DNA of 64,000 bases, from positions 5,757,357 through 5,821,356 of the forward strand of contig KB906767.1 of NCBI GenBank assembly GCA_000381625.1, written 5' to 3'. The number at the start of each line of letters is the position of its first letter. Position 1 is the stretch's first letter. Positions 53,744 to 63,395 of the stretch are shown one piece after another. Origin of the DNA: Bryobacterales bacterium KBS 96 (GTDB lineage Bacteria > Acidobacteriota > Terriglobia > Bryobacterales > Bryobacteraceae). The position numbers and the translations under genes were made by a program. The notes beneath the pieces are model-generated. The model worked only from the letters and a program-made list of their open reading frames with translations, was not told the origin of the DNA and did no database searches.

Positions 53744-55516
53744 ATGGCGAAGAGTTATGACGCGATAGTTGTGGGATCGGGCGCGTGCGGTGGTTGGGCG
53801 GCAATGCAACTCTCCAAAGCGGGCATGAAAGTGCTGATGCTCGAAGCCGGCAGTTCCGTCGATCCAGCGAAAGACTTTCATCATACGCTCCTTTACCAGA
53901 TGGAATATCGAGGCAAAGGAAAACCGGGCTTCCTCCGCCGTTACAGCGGGAGTGAGCAGAATTATCGCATCATGATCGATAACCAGGAGAACCCGTACAC
54001 GACATCGCCAGACACTGTGTATCACTGGGGCCGGTCGCGATGCCTCGGCGGCCGCAGCCTACACTGGGCGCGTGCGAGCGATCGCATGGCCGAGTACGAA
54101 TTCAAAGCGGCTTCGCGAGACGGCTACGGGATGGATTGGGCCGTGAACTACGCCGATATGAGCCCCTACTATGACCGCGTCGAAAGATTCATCGGCGTGA
54201 GCGGCGCGGCGGAGGGCTTTCCGCAATTTCCCGATGGAGCATTCCTGCCGGTGATGCCCCTGAATTGCGCGGAGGCGATTTTTACCGCCGCGTGCAAGAG
54301 TCTGGGGTGGCCCACTACTCACCGGCGCCTCGCGCAGCTTACGCGGATGCACAACAACCGGCCGCCCTGTCATTACTGCGGGAATTGCGTGAATGGCTGC
54401 GATGTCGGCGCGATGTTCAGCACGGTTTCAAGCACTCTCCCCGTGGCGATGAGGACCGGGAATCTCGACGTCCGCACCGATAGCGTTGTGGCGCGAGTGC
54501 GCATGGATAGCGAAAATCGCGCTCGGGGAGTTACGTACATCGAGCGGTACACGATGAAATCCGTGGATGTCGATGCGAAATTCGTCGTCCTGGCTGCCTC
54601 GACGCTTGAGAATACCCGGCTGATGCTGCTCTCCGCCAGAGGCGGCCTGGCGAACTCGAGCAACACACTTGGCCACTACATGATGGATCAGGTGGGAGGC
54701 GGCGGCGTCAGCGGATTTCTGCCCAAGTTGAAAGGCGGTCCGAGCCGTCTCGACGACGGCAAATCGGCCGGCGTCACCGTTCCGAACATGGTGAATTTCG
54801 ACAAGAAGACCGCGCGCAAGGATTTTATCCGCGGCTATGTGATGAATGCGACTGGAGGGCAGAGCGAATATCCGCGGTTCGCGTCGGCGCTGCCTGGTTA
54901 TGGATCGGCATGGAAGAAGGAGATTAAAAGCCGCTATGTAGCCCAGGCGCGAGTCTGGATCGCGGGCGGCGAGATGCTGGCGCGGAAAGAAAACTTTGTC
55001 GAACTCGATCCCGAAGTGAAGGACCACTGGGGCATCCCGGTGCTGAATATTCATTTCACCCACTGCGATAACGACCGGAAACTCCTCGCGCATTTCCAGC
55101 AAACAGCGGAAGAATGGTTTCGGAAGGCGGGCGGCGAGACGATGCAGGGCATGGGAAGAAGCGGGCCCGTTGGCTTTCCCGGCGCTCCGGGTTCGCCTGA
55201 TGCCGATACGAACCGCACGACTGCCGATTCGGGCCCCAGCCGTGGCGCGGCCCGGGAAGGCGAGCCAAGAGCGAAATCGAAAGAACATCCTTTGGCCGGT
55301 TCCATTCACGAAGTCGGCACGGCGCGAATGAGCGCCAATCCGAAGCATGGAGTTTTAAATTCTTTCTGCCGGACCCACGATATTGCGAATTTGTATGTGT
55401 TCGGCGGCAATGCGTTTCCGTCGACAGGCGATAAGCATCCGACGCTGACGATGCTGGCGTTGACAGCGCGCGGCTGCGATCAATTGCTGGAACAGGCAAA
55501 GGGCGGAAGCGCCTAG
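53744..55516 (+). CDS. GMC-family oxidoreductase (large, FAD-binding subunit)
   Basis: A 590-residue flavoprotein. FAD-binding DAIVVGSGACGGWAAMQLSKAGMKVLMLEAG begins at about residue 4; HWGRSRCLGGRSLHWAR, PPCHYCGNCVNGCDVG (four Cys) and the C-terminal HEVGTARM...NLYVFGGNAFPS (catalytic His and Asn) follow. This is the gluconate/sugar/choline dehydrogenase group. No signal of its own; with subunit 3 it should be exported by Tat and oxidise a sugar or polyol at the periplasmic face. A Pro/Gly/Arg-rich insert lies around 475-520. GAGGAG is five bases before ATG 53744. Confidence 0.92.
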   Translation: MAKSYDAIVVGSGACGGWAAMQLSKAGMKVLMLEAGSSVDPAKDFHHTLLYQMEYRGKGKPGFLRRYSGSEQNYRIMIDNQENPYTTSPDTVYHWGRSRCLGGRSLHWARASDRMAEYEFKAASRDGYGMDWAVNYADMSPYYDRVERFIGVSGAAEGFPQFPDGAFLPVMPLNCAEAIFTAACKSLGWPTTHRRLAQLTRMHNNRPPCHYCGNCVNGCDVGAMFSTVSSTLPVAMRTGNLDVRTDSVVARVRMDSENRARGVTYIERYTMKSVDVDAKFVVLAASTLENTRLMLLSARGGLANSSNTLGHYMMDQVGGGGVSGFLPKLKGGPSRLDDGKSAGVTVPNMVNFDKKTARKDFIRGYVMNATGGQSEYPRFASALPGYGSAWKKEIKSRYVAQARVWIAGGEMLARKENFVELDPEVKDHWGIPVLNIHFTHCDNDRKLLAHFQQTAEEWFRKAGGETMQGMGRSGPVGFPGAPGSPDADTNRTTADSGPSRGAAREGEPRAKSKEHPLAGSIHEVGTARMSANPKHGVLNSFCRTHDIANLYVFGGNAFPSTGDKHPTLTMLALTARGCDQLLEQAKGGSA

Positions 55517-55654
55517 GCGACTGGCCTCGATGCCTGCCCTGGGGATGCACTCACAATCGGAAGGTGATACATTCTTCATGAACCGTTTCCACGCCGGTTC
55601 GCGATTCTGCGCTGACGCCACTATTCGGCGCCGGTTGCCCTGCGAGGTTACTGT

Positions 55655-56962
55655 ATGAGCCATTCAACCCGCCGAACTTTCCTGCAAGCTTCCGCTCTCT
55701 CCGCGATTGCCGCCACGCGCGCCTGGGGCGCTAACGACAAGATCAACGTCGGCATTGTCGGCATTGGCGGCCGCGGCACGAATCACATCGAGTATTACGC
55801 GAAGCAGCCGGACGCGCGCATCGCGGCGCTCTGCGACGTTGATCAGGCGCATCTGGAGCGCGGCGTCGCACTGGTCCAGAAGCTGACGGGTGAAAAGCCG
55901 AAAGGCTATGAGGATATGCGGCAGCTCTTCGCCGATAAAGCGATTAACGCCGTCTCGCTGCCGCTGCCCAACCATTGGCACGCGCTTGCCACAGTGTGGG
56001 CGTGCCAGGCCGGCAAGGATGTTTACGTTGAAAAGCCCGCTTGCCACGATCTCTACGAAGGCGTGCAGATGGTTGCGGCGGCGCGCAAGTATGGCCGCAT
56101 CGTGCAGGTCGGCTCGCAAAGCCGCAGCATCGCTCATAAAATACGCGCGGTCCAGATGCTTCAGGATGGCGTCATCGGCAAAGTGTACATGGCGCGAGGC
56201 CTCTGCTTTAAGCGCCGGAAATCCATCGGACACACGCCGATCGAGCCGGTGCCCGCCGGAGTCGATTGGGATAAATTCCGCGGTCCCGCGCCAATGGTGC
56301 CGTTCACCAAGAATCAGTTTCTCTATAACTGGCACTGGTTCTGGGCGACCGGCAATGGCGATATCGGCAACCAGGGCGTGCACGAAATGGACATTGCCCG
56401 CTGGGGTCTGGGCGTCAATTTTCCTCGTTCCGTTGTCGCAAGCGGCGGAAAATACGCCTATGATGACGACCAGGAGACGCCGAATACGCTCATCGCACGC
56501 TTCGACTACGGCGATAAGGAACTCGTGTTCGAAGTGCGCGGATTGCAGACTAACCACGAAGCGGATCTTTCTCGGACCGAGAGCAACTGCATCGGCAACC
56601 TGTTCTACGGCGCCGACGGATGGATGGCCGTTGATGCGGAAGGATACCGCATCTACAAAGGGCAGAACGAGGGCAAACTCGCCGAACAGGCGAAGTACGA
56701 AGAGCCTTCGATGACCGATACCATGCCCCACATCGCGAACTTCCTTGCCGCCGTCCGCAGCCGCAAATACCAGGATCTGCACGCCGATGTCGATGTCGGC
56801 CGCATCTCCGCGGACCTGTGCCATCTTGCGAACATCAGCTACCGTCTCGGAGGTCGTCTCCTTGCCTTCGATCGGACAACCGAAAAGTTCGATGAGAATG
56901 CCGCGAATCAACTGGCGCATCCGCAATATCGAGCGCCATACATCATTCCGCAACTCGCGTAA
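55655..56962 (+). CDS. Gfo/Idh/MocA family oxidoreductase with Tat signal
   Basis: A 435-residue NAD-type oxidoreductase with leader STRRTFLQASALSAIAATRAWG. The Rossmann motif VGIVGIGGRGTNH is at about 32-44, and the catalytic region is VYVEKPACHDLYEG with the EKP motif. The long C-terminal alpha/beta domain (about 150-430) includes FLYNWHWFWATGNGDIGNQGVHEMDIARWGLG, typical of the group that acts on periplasmic glycosides. It could oxidise 3-position hydroxyls, feeding a DUF1080-type hydrolase. It lies 138 bases after the GMC gene on the same strand. Confidence 0.92.
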   Translation: MSHSTRRTFLQASALSAIAATRAWGANDKINVGIVGIGGRGTNHIEYYAKQPDARIAALCDVDQAHLERGVALVQKLTGEKPKGYEDMRQLFADKAINAVSLPLPNHWHALATVWACQAGKDVYVEKPACHDLYEGVQMVAAARKYGRIVQVGSQSRSIAHKIRAVQMLQDGVIGKVYMARGLCFKRRKSIGHTPIEPVPAGVDWDKFRGPAPMVPFTKNQFLYNWHWFWATGNGDIGNQGVHEMDIARWGLGVNFPRSVVASGGKYAYDDDQETPNTLIARFDYGDKELVFEVRGLQTNHEADLSRTESNCIGNLFYGADGWMAVDAEGYRIYKGQNEGKLAEQAKYEEPSMTDTMPHIANFLAAVRSRKYQDLHADVDVGRISADLCHLANISYRLGGRLLAFDRTTEKFDENAANQLAHPQYRAPYIIPQLA

Positions 56963-56999
56963 TTAACCTGCTTTTGGCGGAATTTAGGGGGATGTTTTG

Positions 57000-57584
57000 A
57001 TGGCTTCAAGCGGCTTCATGGCAGAGCGGGGAATACAAGCGTTCGGGTTCTGCCCGCCGGCGGCCGGACCCTGGCGGGTTGCTTTTGCGGACAAATCGGA
57101 GCGCACTCCGAGTGGAGAGTCAGGGCAGAATTCCGTCTCTCACTCGGCTGACAAGCGAATTCAGCGGCCCACGTCGAAGCCCAATTTACTTCTTGTCGAA
57201 GATAATGCCGCCGACGCGATGCTGGTCGAAGAAGCGATCGAAGTCCATGAGGTGATCGTGCATCTGCACGTTGTGGTCGACGGCGAAGAGGCCATTGCGT
57301 TTATCGAACGCGCGGAGCGGGATCCGCGGGCGCCATGCCCGGACATGGTGCTTCTCGATCTGAATCTACCCAAGAGAAGCGGCTCGGATGTTCTTCAGCG
57401 TATTCGCCGGAGCGAACGCTGCAAACACGTCCCCATAGTCATCCTCACCTCTTCCGATTCGCCGCGGGATCGATCCGAGGCTTCGCGCTTGGGCGCCACC
57501 CGTTATTTCCGCAAGCCGACCGATTACGACGAATACATGAAGGTGGGGAAAGTGCTAAACGAGGTGTTGGGCGAACTGGAATAA
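57000..57584 (+). CDS. single-domain response regulator (Rcp1-like)
   Basis: A 194-residue protein with an N-terminal variable stretch of about 55 residues and then a receiver: LLLVEDNAADAMLVEEAI, MVLLDLNLPKRSGSDVLQRIRR with the Asp, VILTSSDSPRDRSEA, TRYFRKPTDYDEY with the Lys. It is paralogous to the receivers at 47644 and 49473, but no kinase adjoins. ATG 57000 has AGGGGG eight bases upstream. Confidence 0.87.
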   Translation: MASSGFMAERGIQAFGFCPPAAGPWRVAFADKSERTPSGESGQNSVSHSADKRIQRPTSKPNLLLVEDNAADAMLVEEAIEVHEVIVHLHVVVDGEEAIAFIERAERDPRAPCPDMVLLDLNLPKRSGSDVLQRIRRSERCKHVPIVILTSSDSPRDRSEASRLGATRYFRKPTDYDEYMKVGKVLNEVLGELE

Positions 57585-57760
57585 GAAAATAGCGAAGATC
57601 AATGGCGATTTTTTCTAAATGTTCCTTTTCAAAGGCGCACCCGGGTCGGCGAATTCAGGAGCGACGCATCCATAACTCTTTCGCAAGCCGTAAGGAGTGG
57701 AAAATCCCAGCCCGATAGAGGCAGGATTCAGTTCGTCACTCAAGAAGTGCTTTTAATCAT

Positions 57761-58552
57761 TTACTCAAGAATTTCAGTCACTTCTTTATTGATCCATCGC
57801 CGGATCAATCCATCGTAAACGCCGCCGCCGACCAAGCCCCCGATCAGCGGACCGATTATGGGTATCCAGAACGCGCCGGTTCCGTCGGTCAAGCCGTTAT
57901 GCCTGAAGCCTGCCATAACCGTGAAGACGCGAGGACCGAAATCCCGGGCAGGGTTAATGGCGTACCCGTAAAGGCTACCGAAAGACATGCCGATGGCGAC
58001 CACGCTTAGACCAACCAGTATAGGCGCGATATTTCCCGATGGCGCGAGATTACGATCATCGGTAACCGCGAAAATGATGAGCAGCAACAGGGCTGTCCCG
58101 AGAATCTGGTCGTACAAGCCTGCGCTGGGAATATTCGGGAATGCGGGGAATGTGGTGAAGACGCCCGCCGTGTGCTCGCGCAGCGGATCGAACACGTTGA
58201 ATTGCGGCCGGTATTCGAAAAACACTGCCGCCGCGCCCACGAAGGCGCCGACAATCTGGGCGCCGAAGTAGGGGAGGACTTTTTTCCACGGAAAACCGCG
58301 GAAAACCGCCAGCGTAAGCGTCACCGCCGGATTTAAGTGCGCACCGCTTACACGGCCCGCAACGTACACGGCGAAAGTCACGCCGAGGCCCCAAGCCAGA
58401 GTAATGTTCGTATAGCCGCCGTTCACAATTTCGCCCTGGGCGCCGTGGCCGAAGAGCACCACCATCGCAACTACGCCGTTTCCGAACAGGAGAATCACCA
58501 TGGTTCCGAGGAACTCAGCGAGGAGTTCAGCGGTAAGCGAGAACTTGGACAT
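57761..58552 (-). CDS. glpF: glycerol uptake facilitator (aquaglyceroporin)
   Basis: A 263-residue MIP channel with six membrane segments and two NPA half-helices: HLNPAV (74-76) and INPARDFGPR (200-202) with Asp204 after the second, the aquaglyceroporin mark. It carries glycerol across the inner membrane. It is divergent from glpK, 55 bases apart. ATG 58552 begins the family's usual sequence MSKFSLTAELLAEFLGTMVIL; no Shine-Dalgarno was seen. Confidence 0.93.
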   Translation of the reverse strand: MSKFSLTAELLAEFLGTMVILLFGNGVVAMVVLFGHGAQGEIVNGGYTNITLAWGLGVTFAVYVAGRVSGAHLNPAVTLTLAVFRGFPWKKVLPYFGAQIVGAFVGAAAVFFEYRPQFNVFDPLREHTAGVFTTFPAFPNIPSAGLYDQILGTALLLLIIFAVTDDRNLAPSGNIAPILVGLSVVAIGMSFGSLYGYAINPARDFGPRVFTVMAGFRHNGLTDGTGAFWIPIIGPLIGGLVGGGVYDGLIRRWINKEVTEILE

Positions 58553-58607
58553 ATTCCGAGTGAGGATAGCAAACCGTCTCGCGAACTCACGTTGTATCCT
58601 TAGCCCG
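58553..58607. promoter_or_regulatory. shared divergent glpF/glpK promoter
   Basis: TATCCT occurs on each strand, at 58595-58600 facing glpK and as AGGATA at 58563-58568 facing glpF, each 7-10 bases from the start codon. Neither gene has a Shine-Dalgarno site. This suggests near-leaderless transcripts. Confidence 0.4.
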
Positions 58608-60077
58608 ATGAGATATTTGCTCGCTCTAGATGAGGGAACGACGAGTGCCCGCGCTGCCTTGTACGACGAAGAAGGACGGCGGTTAGCCTTGGAAACGCAG
58701 CCGGTGGATTGCCGGTATCCGCGGCCTGGCTGGGTGGAGCAGGACGCCCGGCAGATCCTGGAGCGGCAACTCGATACGGTGAAAGCCCTCCTCACAAGCC
58801 GCGGAATCAAAGCGCGAGAAATCGCAGCCATCGGCATCACGAACCAGCGTGAGACCGTGATCGTCTGGGACCGGCGCACGGGGATGCCTCTCGCGCCCGC
58901 GATCAATTGGCAGTGCCGGCGCACGGCGGAATTTTGCACGGAGCTTGCGAACTCGCCGCACGCTCAGACCATCACGAGCAAAACGGGTCTCGTCATCGAC
59001 GCCTACTTTTCCGGCAGCAAGATTCGGTGGATTCTCGATCACGTAGAGGGTGTGCGGGAGAGGGCGGACGCCGGCGAGGCGCTGTTCGGCACGGTAGACA
59101 GTTGGCTGATCTGGCATCTCACCGCCGGCAAGGTGCACGCGACCGATATCACGAACGCATCGCGGACCATGCTGATGAATCTGGCGACGGACAACTGGGA
59201 CCCGGAACTCCTCGACATTCTCGGCATTCCGGCCGCCATGCTCCCTCGTATCATTCCATCGCAAGGCATCGTCGCTGAAACCAGCGCATTCGGTGGTCCC
59301 ATTCCCATCGCGGGAATCGCCGGCGACCAGCAGGCGGCGCTGTTTGGGCAGGGATGCTTCCGCAAAGGACTACTCAAGAACACCTACGGCACCGGCTGCT
59401 TTGCGCTGCTCCACACAGGCGGCGAAATTCCGGTATCCAAGAACCGGCTGATTGCGACGCGCGCGGCATCATCTGGAGACGAGAGGGCATACGCTCTGGA
59501 AGGAAGCGTGTTCATTGCCGGGGCAGCCGTGCAGTGGCTGCGAGATGAACTACAACTTGTGGACTCTGCGGAAGAGACCGAAAGTGTGGCGCTTTCGGTT
59601 CCGGATGCGGGCGGCGTCTATTGTGTTCCGGCTTTCGTCGGCTTAGGGGCGCCCCACTGGAGACCGCAGACACGCGGCACAATTACCGGGCTCACGCGCG
59701 GAGCCAGCCGCGCGCACTTGGTTAGAGCTACGCTCGAAAGCATCGCTTATCAAAGCCAGGATCTTTTTGAAGCGATGGTTGCCGATAGCGGGCAGCCGAT
59801 TCAGGAACTCCGCGTTGACGGCGGCGCCGCCAGAAACAACTTCCTGATGCAATTCCAGGCAGACCTTGCCGGCTGTCCCGTTATCCGGCCCGAGGACACG
59901 GAGACCACGGCGCTTGGCGCGGCGTATCTGGCCGGACTCGCGACCGGAGCGTTCCGCAGCACTGAACAGCTCGCTGAACTTTGGAAAGCCGAACGGACAT
60001 TCGAGCCACAGATGCCCCGCAGCGAGCGCGATCGTCTGTACTCGGGATGGAAAAACGCGGTGGAGCGAGCGGGGTGA
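58608..60077 (+). CDS. glpK: glycerol kinase
   Basis: A 489-residue FGGY kinase. It has ALDEGTTSARAALYDEEGRRLALETQPV at the N-terminus, ITNQRETVIVWDRRTG, DSWLIWHLTAGKVHATDITNASRTML, GIAGDQQAALFGQGC with the catalytic Asp, the ATP loop NTYGTGCF and VDGGAARNNFLMQFQADLAGCPVIRPEDTETTALGAAYLAG. It makes sn-glycerol-3-phosphate from glycerol and ATP, following uptake by GlpF. Length fits. It ends before a hairpin at 60177. Confidence 0.95.
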   Translation: MRYLLALDEGTTSARAALYDEEGRRLALETQPVDCRYPRPGWVEQDARQILERQLDTVKALLTSRGIKAREIAAIGITNQRETVIVWDRRTGMPLAPAINWQCRRTAEFCTELANSPHAQTITSKTGLVIDAYFSGSKIRWILDHVEGVRERADAGEALFGTVDSWLIWHLTAGKVHATDITNASRTMLMNLATDNWDPELLDILGIPAAMLPRIIPSQGIVAETSAFGGPIPIAGIAGDQQAALFGQGCFRKGLLKNTYGTGCFALLHTGGEIPVSKNRLIATRAASSGDERAYALEGSVFIAGAAVQWLRDELQLVDSAEETESVALSVPDAGGVYCVPAFVGLGAPHWRPQTRGTITGLTRGASRAHLVRATLESIAYQSQDLFEAMVADSGQPIQELRVDGGAARNNFLMQFQADLAGCPVIRPEDTETTALGAAYLAGLATGAFRSTEQLAELWKAERTFEPQMPRSERDRLYSGWKNAVERAG

Positions 60078-60120
60078 GGAGTGAAGTCGACAGGTCCACA
60101 TTTTTGACTCTTTAGAAACA

Positions 60121-60204
60121 CAGGCAGAAGCCTCAGTGCTTGCTGTTTTCTGCCTGACAGTGATGATCGCGTACGCGGGCGAGGCATGTCTCGCCCTCTT
60201 ATTT
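60121..60204 (+). terminator. two hairpins downstream of glpK
   Basis: CAGGCAGAA (60121-60129) pairs with TTCTGCCTG (60148-60156), then GGGCGAG (60177-60183) pairs with CTCGCCC (60190-60196) and is followed by TCTTATTT. The second has the shape of an intrinsic terminator and also resembles the hairpin part of the repeat at 38046. Confidence 0.65.
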
Positions 60205-60333
60205 GGTAATCGCAGTCACTTTAGATTTTTGTAAATCGAAGCGTAACTATTCTCCTCGTCCGTCCGAATCTCACCTTGAACGGCGCAAACAGCAGGCGGG
60301 TAGCACGGCGCGCCGTCACAAAAGGAGATACGA

Positions 60334-61459
60334 ATGAGACGGATTTTGACTGCATTGACCATTGCCATCGTTTTCGGTTTTGCGAACGCCGGGATGGCTA
60401 AAGACGTTGATTCCCATGACGCAAAGGCGGTGTTCGTCATGACAAATGCCGCGAATGGGAACGAGATTGTCGCCTATTAGAGCCGACAACGGCATGCTGC
60501 AACAAAGCCGAAAATTCTACACCGGCGGAAGAGGAAGCGGCGGCCTCATCGATCCACTGGAGTCTCAGGGATCTTTGACGCTCAGCCAGGATCGCTCCTT
60601 TCTATTCGCGGTGAATGCCGGCAGCGGAGACATTTCGGTGTTTCGCGTCCACCATTCCAGACTCGTTCTGACGGATGTCGCGCCGTGCGGCGGCAGCTCG
60701 CCGAATGCGATAGCGCAACACGACAATCTTGTGTATGTGTTGAATACGGGCGGCAGCAGCAGCGTAGCCGGGTTCCGATTGAGTCAAAACGGCAAGCTTA
60801 TGCAGATCAGCAACTCCATCCGGTTCCTGAGCACGAACACGAGCGGCGGCGCGTCGCTGGCCTTTAGTCCAGACGGGCGATTTCTACTCGTAACAGAGAG
60901 GCTAACGAATAATATCGATGCTTTCACGGTACAGCCGGACGGCACACTCTCTCCAATTCTGGTAAATTCGGATCCGCAGCCCGGCACGTTCGCCGTGATC
61001 TTCACACCGGGAGGCGCCGCGCTCGTGGCGGAGACCGGACCCGCCGGCGCGCAAAACGGTTCCACGATTTCGTCTTACGCTGTTCTTGACGACGGTACAC
61101 TGTCCTCTATTACTCCGGGAGTTCCGACCTTGGGAGCGGCGACCTGCTGGAACGCAATAACTCCGGATGGCCGGTTCGTTTATACAAACAACGCCGGCTC
61201 CGCGACCATCTCCGGGTTTGCCATCGATCCGAACGGAGCGTTAACGCCGCTGCCGAACACCATACAAGCAACGAATCCGGCCGGAAGCTCCAATCTGGAT
61301 CTGACGATCAGCTCCGATGGCAAATTTCTCTACAGTCTGAATGCAGGCCTCGGCGCGATCGGCATTTTCCGCATAAACAAAAACGGAAGCCTCACGAGTG
61401 TTGGCTCAGCGGGCGGGATATTGGCGCATCACGGCTTCAACGGCATCGCGGCTCTCTAA
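60334..61459 (+). pseudogene. secreted lactonase-family beta-propeller gene, frameshifted near its 5' end
   Basis: ATG 60334, after a strong AAAGGAG, opens the signal peptide MRRILTALTIAIVFGFANAGMA and continues to NAANGNEIVAY before TAG at 60478-60480. The rest, starting at RADNGMLQQSRKFYTGGRGSGGLIDPLESQGSLTLSQDRSFLFAVNAG, is open in another frame from 60446 to 61459. It has repeating propeller blades (such as GGASLAFSPDGRFLLVTERLTNNIDAFTVQPDGTLSP) of the 6-phosphogluconolactonase-like group. Restoring two bases around 60477-60482 would give one protein of about 375 residues. Sequencing error and real decay are both possible. Confidence 0.75.
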
Positions 61460-61583
61460 TCAGCCTTGGTAGTAGAAATAGAGCGAGTTCCATCCCCGTG
61501 CGAATTTGCGATTTATAATTGTCATCAAGTAAGCCGGCGCGAACACGGGGCTTGGTGGCCGACGCGGAAAAAAGGACTGCACG

Positions 61584-62420
61584 ATGACATCGACGCAAAC
61601 GGTCGGCTCGGTTGGTTCGCTATGGCGATACCCGGTCAAGTCGATGTTGGGAGAAGAGATGAACGCGGCCCTGGTCACGAAACGAGGTCTGTGGGGCGAT
61701 CGTGCTTACGGACTGATCGACCGCTCCGATGGAAAAATCGCCAGCGCCAAAAACCCGCGAAAGTGGCCACAGCTTTTTAGCTTTCGCGCGACGCTGGCCG
61801 ATCCCTTGAACGCCGGGCAGATCGCGCCTTCGGTCCGCATCACTCTCCCCGACGGCGACATGGTCAGTACGGAGCAGTCGGACGCCGACGAAGCCTTATC
61901 GAAGGCGCTCAACCGCGACGTGACGCTTCGCGGGATTTCTAACGCATCGCCCAGCCACTCCGCGGGTACTTCCGAGGAGTACTGGCCGGATATCGAAGGG
62001 CTCGATTACCGGAATACCGTCACCGATTTCGGACTTCCGGAAGGCACTTACTTTGATGCCGCCTTCGTACACGTGCTGACCACGGCCACGCTCGACCGGC
62101 TGCGAGCGCTGTATCCAAAGGGGCGTTTCGAAGTCCGGCGCTTTCGTCCAAACATTGTCGTGTCGAGTCCGGAGGGTGAAGAAGATTTCGTGGAGAATGC
62201 GTGGCTGGGGCGCACCCTTGCGATAGGAGACGATGTTCGCATAAGCATCACGGTTCCCTGTCCCCGTTGCGTGATGACAACGCTCGCGCAAAGCGATCTT
62301 CCAAACGATGCCGGCATTCTGCGCACGGCCGCGAGTTACAACGGAGCCAATGTTGGCGTATACGCGTCTGTGTTGCGCGGCGGGAAGGTGCGCCGTGGTG
62401 ATGCGGTGCAGCTTGAATGA
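61584..62420 (+). CDS. MOSC-domain protein with N-terminal beta-barrel (YcbX-like)
   Basis: A 278-residue protein. The MOSC_N barrel starts VGSVGSLWRYPVKSMLGEEM and LWGDRAYGLIDRSDGKIASAKNPR; the MOSC domain has the putative molybdenum ligand Cys in VPCPRCVMTTLAQ and the end GGKVRRGDAVQLE. YcbX homologues reduce N-hydroxylated bases with Moco. It is the second MOSC gene of the window. A frame-open gap of 124 bases separates it from the propeller gene. Confidence 0.9.
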   Translation: MTSTQTVGSVGSLWRYPVKSMLGEEMNAALVTKRGLWGDRAYGLIDRSDGKIASAKNPRKWPQLFSFRATLADPLNAGQIAPSVRITLPDGDMVSTEQSDADEALSKALNRDVTLRGISNASPSHSAGTSEEYWPDIEGLDYRNTVTDFGLPEGTYFDAAFVHVLTTATLDRLRALYPKGRFEVRRFRPNIVVSSPEGEEDFVENAWLGRTLAIGDDVRISITVPCPRCVMTTLAQSDLPNDAGILRTAASYNGANVGVYASVLRGGKVRRGDAVQLE

Positions 62421-62616
62421 GATGGAAGCTTGGGGCTTGCGCCCGAATCGAGCACGGGACAAGACACCATACGTCGGAATGCCGCTTGCAATCACTTAGA
62501 ATCAAATAAAACTAACTTGAACATTGCATTGGGCCGTCCTTGGCGCTCTCCGAAAACTCTCGCGGTAATGAATGAAATGAGTCGCCGGAATATAGGCGCG
62601 GAGGCGCCGTGGTTTT
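62421..62616. other. intergenic region downstream of the MOSC gene
   Basis: This 196-base gap between convergent genes shows no ORF with support and no hairpin with T-run. Confidence 0.4.
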
Positions 62617-62880
62617 TCAGTTTTCCTTAATGCAGCAATCCCAGACGCCAAAGCCGATCATTATGGCGCAGATGACGGTCAGGCCCACAAGGTTGTAGGA
62701 AGCCACATTCGTATTCGGATCTCTATTTAGGTACTTTCCCCAACCTGTGACTAGGACGCAGCCGGCAACTATGATTTCAAACCAGTTCCAAAACGAGCTG
62801 CCGCCGTTCGGAGCCGCGGAAGAGATTGGCCCAAAAAGTATTATCATCGCTGGAGGCAGTTCGGGAGCACTCATTTCCAT
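62617..62880 (-). CDS. small two-helix membrane protein
   Basis: An 87-residue protein with two membrane segments, WNWFEIIVAGCVLVTGWGKYL (about 31-50) and LVGLTVICAIMIGFGVWDCC (about 65-84), and a short hydrophobic stretch near the N-terminus. No family recognised. ATG 62880 has GGGA upstream. It follows the MmcQ/YjbR gene by 22 bases on the same strand. Confidence 0.6.
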   Translation of the reverse strand: MEMSAPELPPAMIILFGPISSAAPNGGSSFWNWFEIIVAGCVLVTGWGKYLNRDPNTNVASYNLVGLTVICAIMIGFGVWDCCIKEN

Positions 62881-62902
62881 ATTCCCGTGGTGATCGCGGC
62901 TA

Positions 62903-63316
<414 letters not shown>

Positions 63317-63395
63317 GGCGTTACTGCCCCAAATTCTAACAACCTCCGCGTTTAGTGGGAGAATACGCAATTCGGATTACGCGTAGTTTCCAGAT

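Noticed and set aside
54428-55348. 306-codon minus-strand frame opposite the GMC gene
   Set aside because: Shadow; its translation matches no family.
55664-56953. 429-codon open frame on the minus strand opposite the Gfo/Idh/MocA gene
   Set aside because: Its translation is low in typical protein features and exactly mirrors a well-supported gene; GC-rich DNA keeps the antisense frame open.
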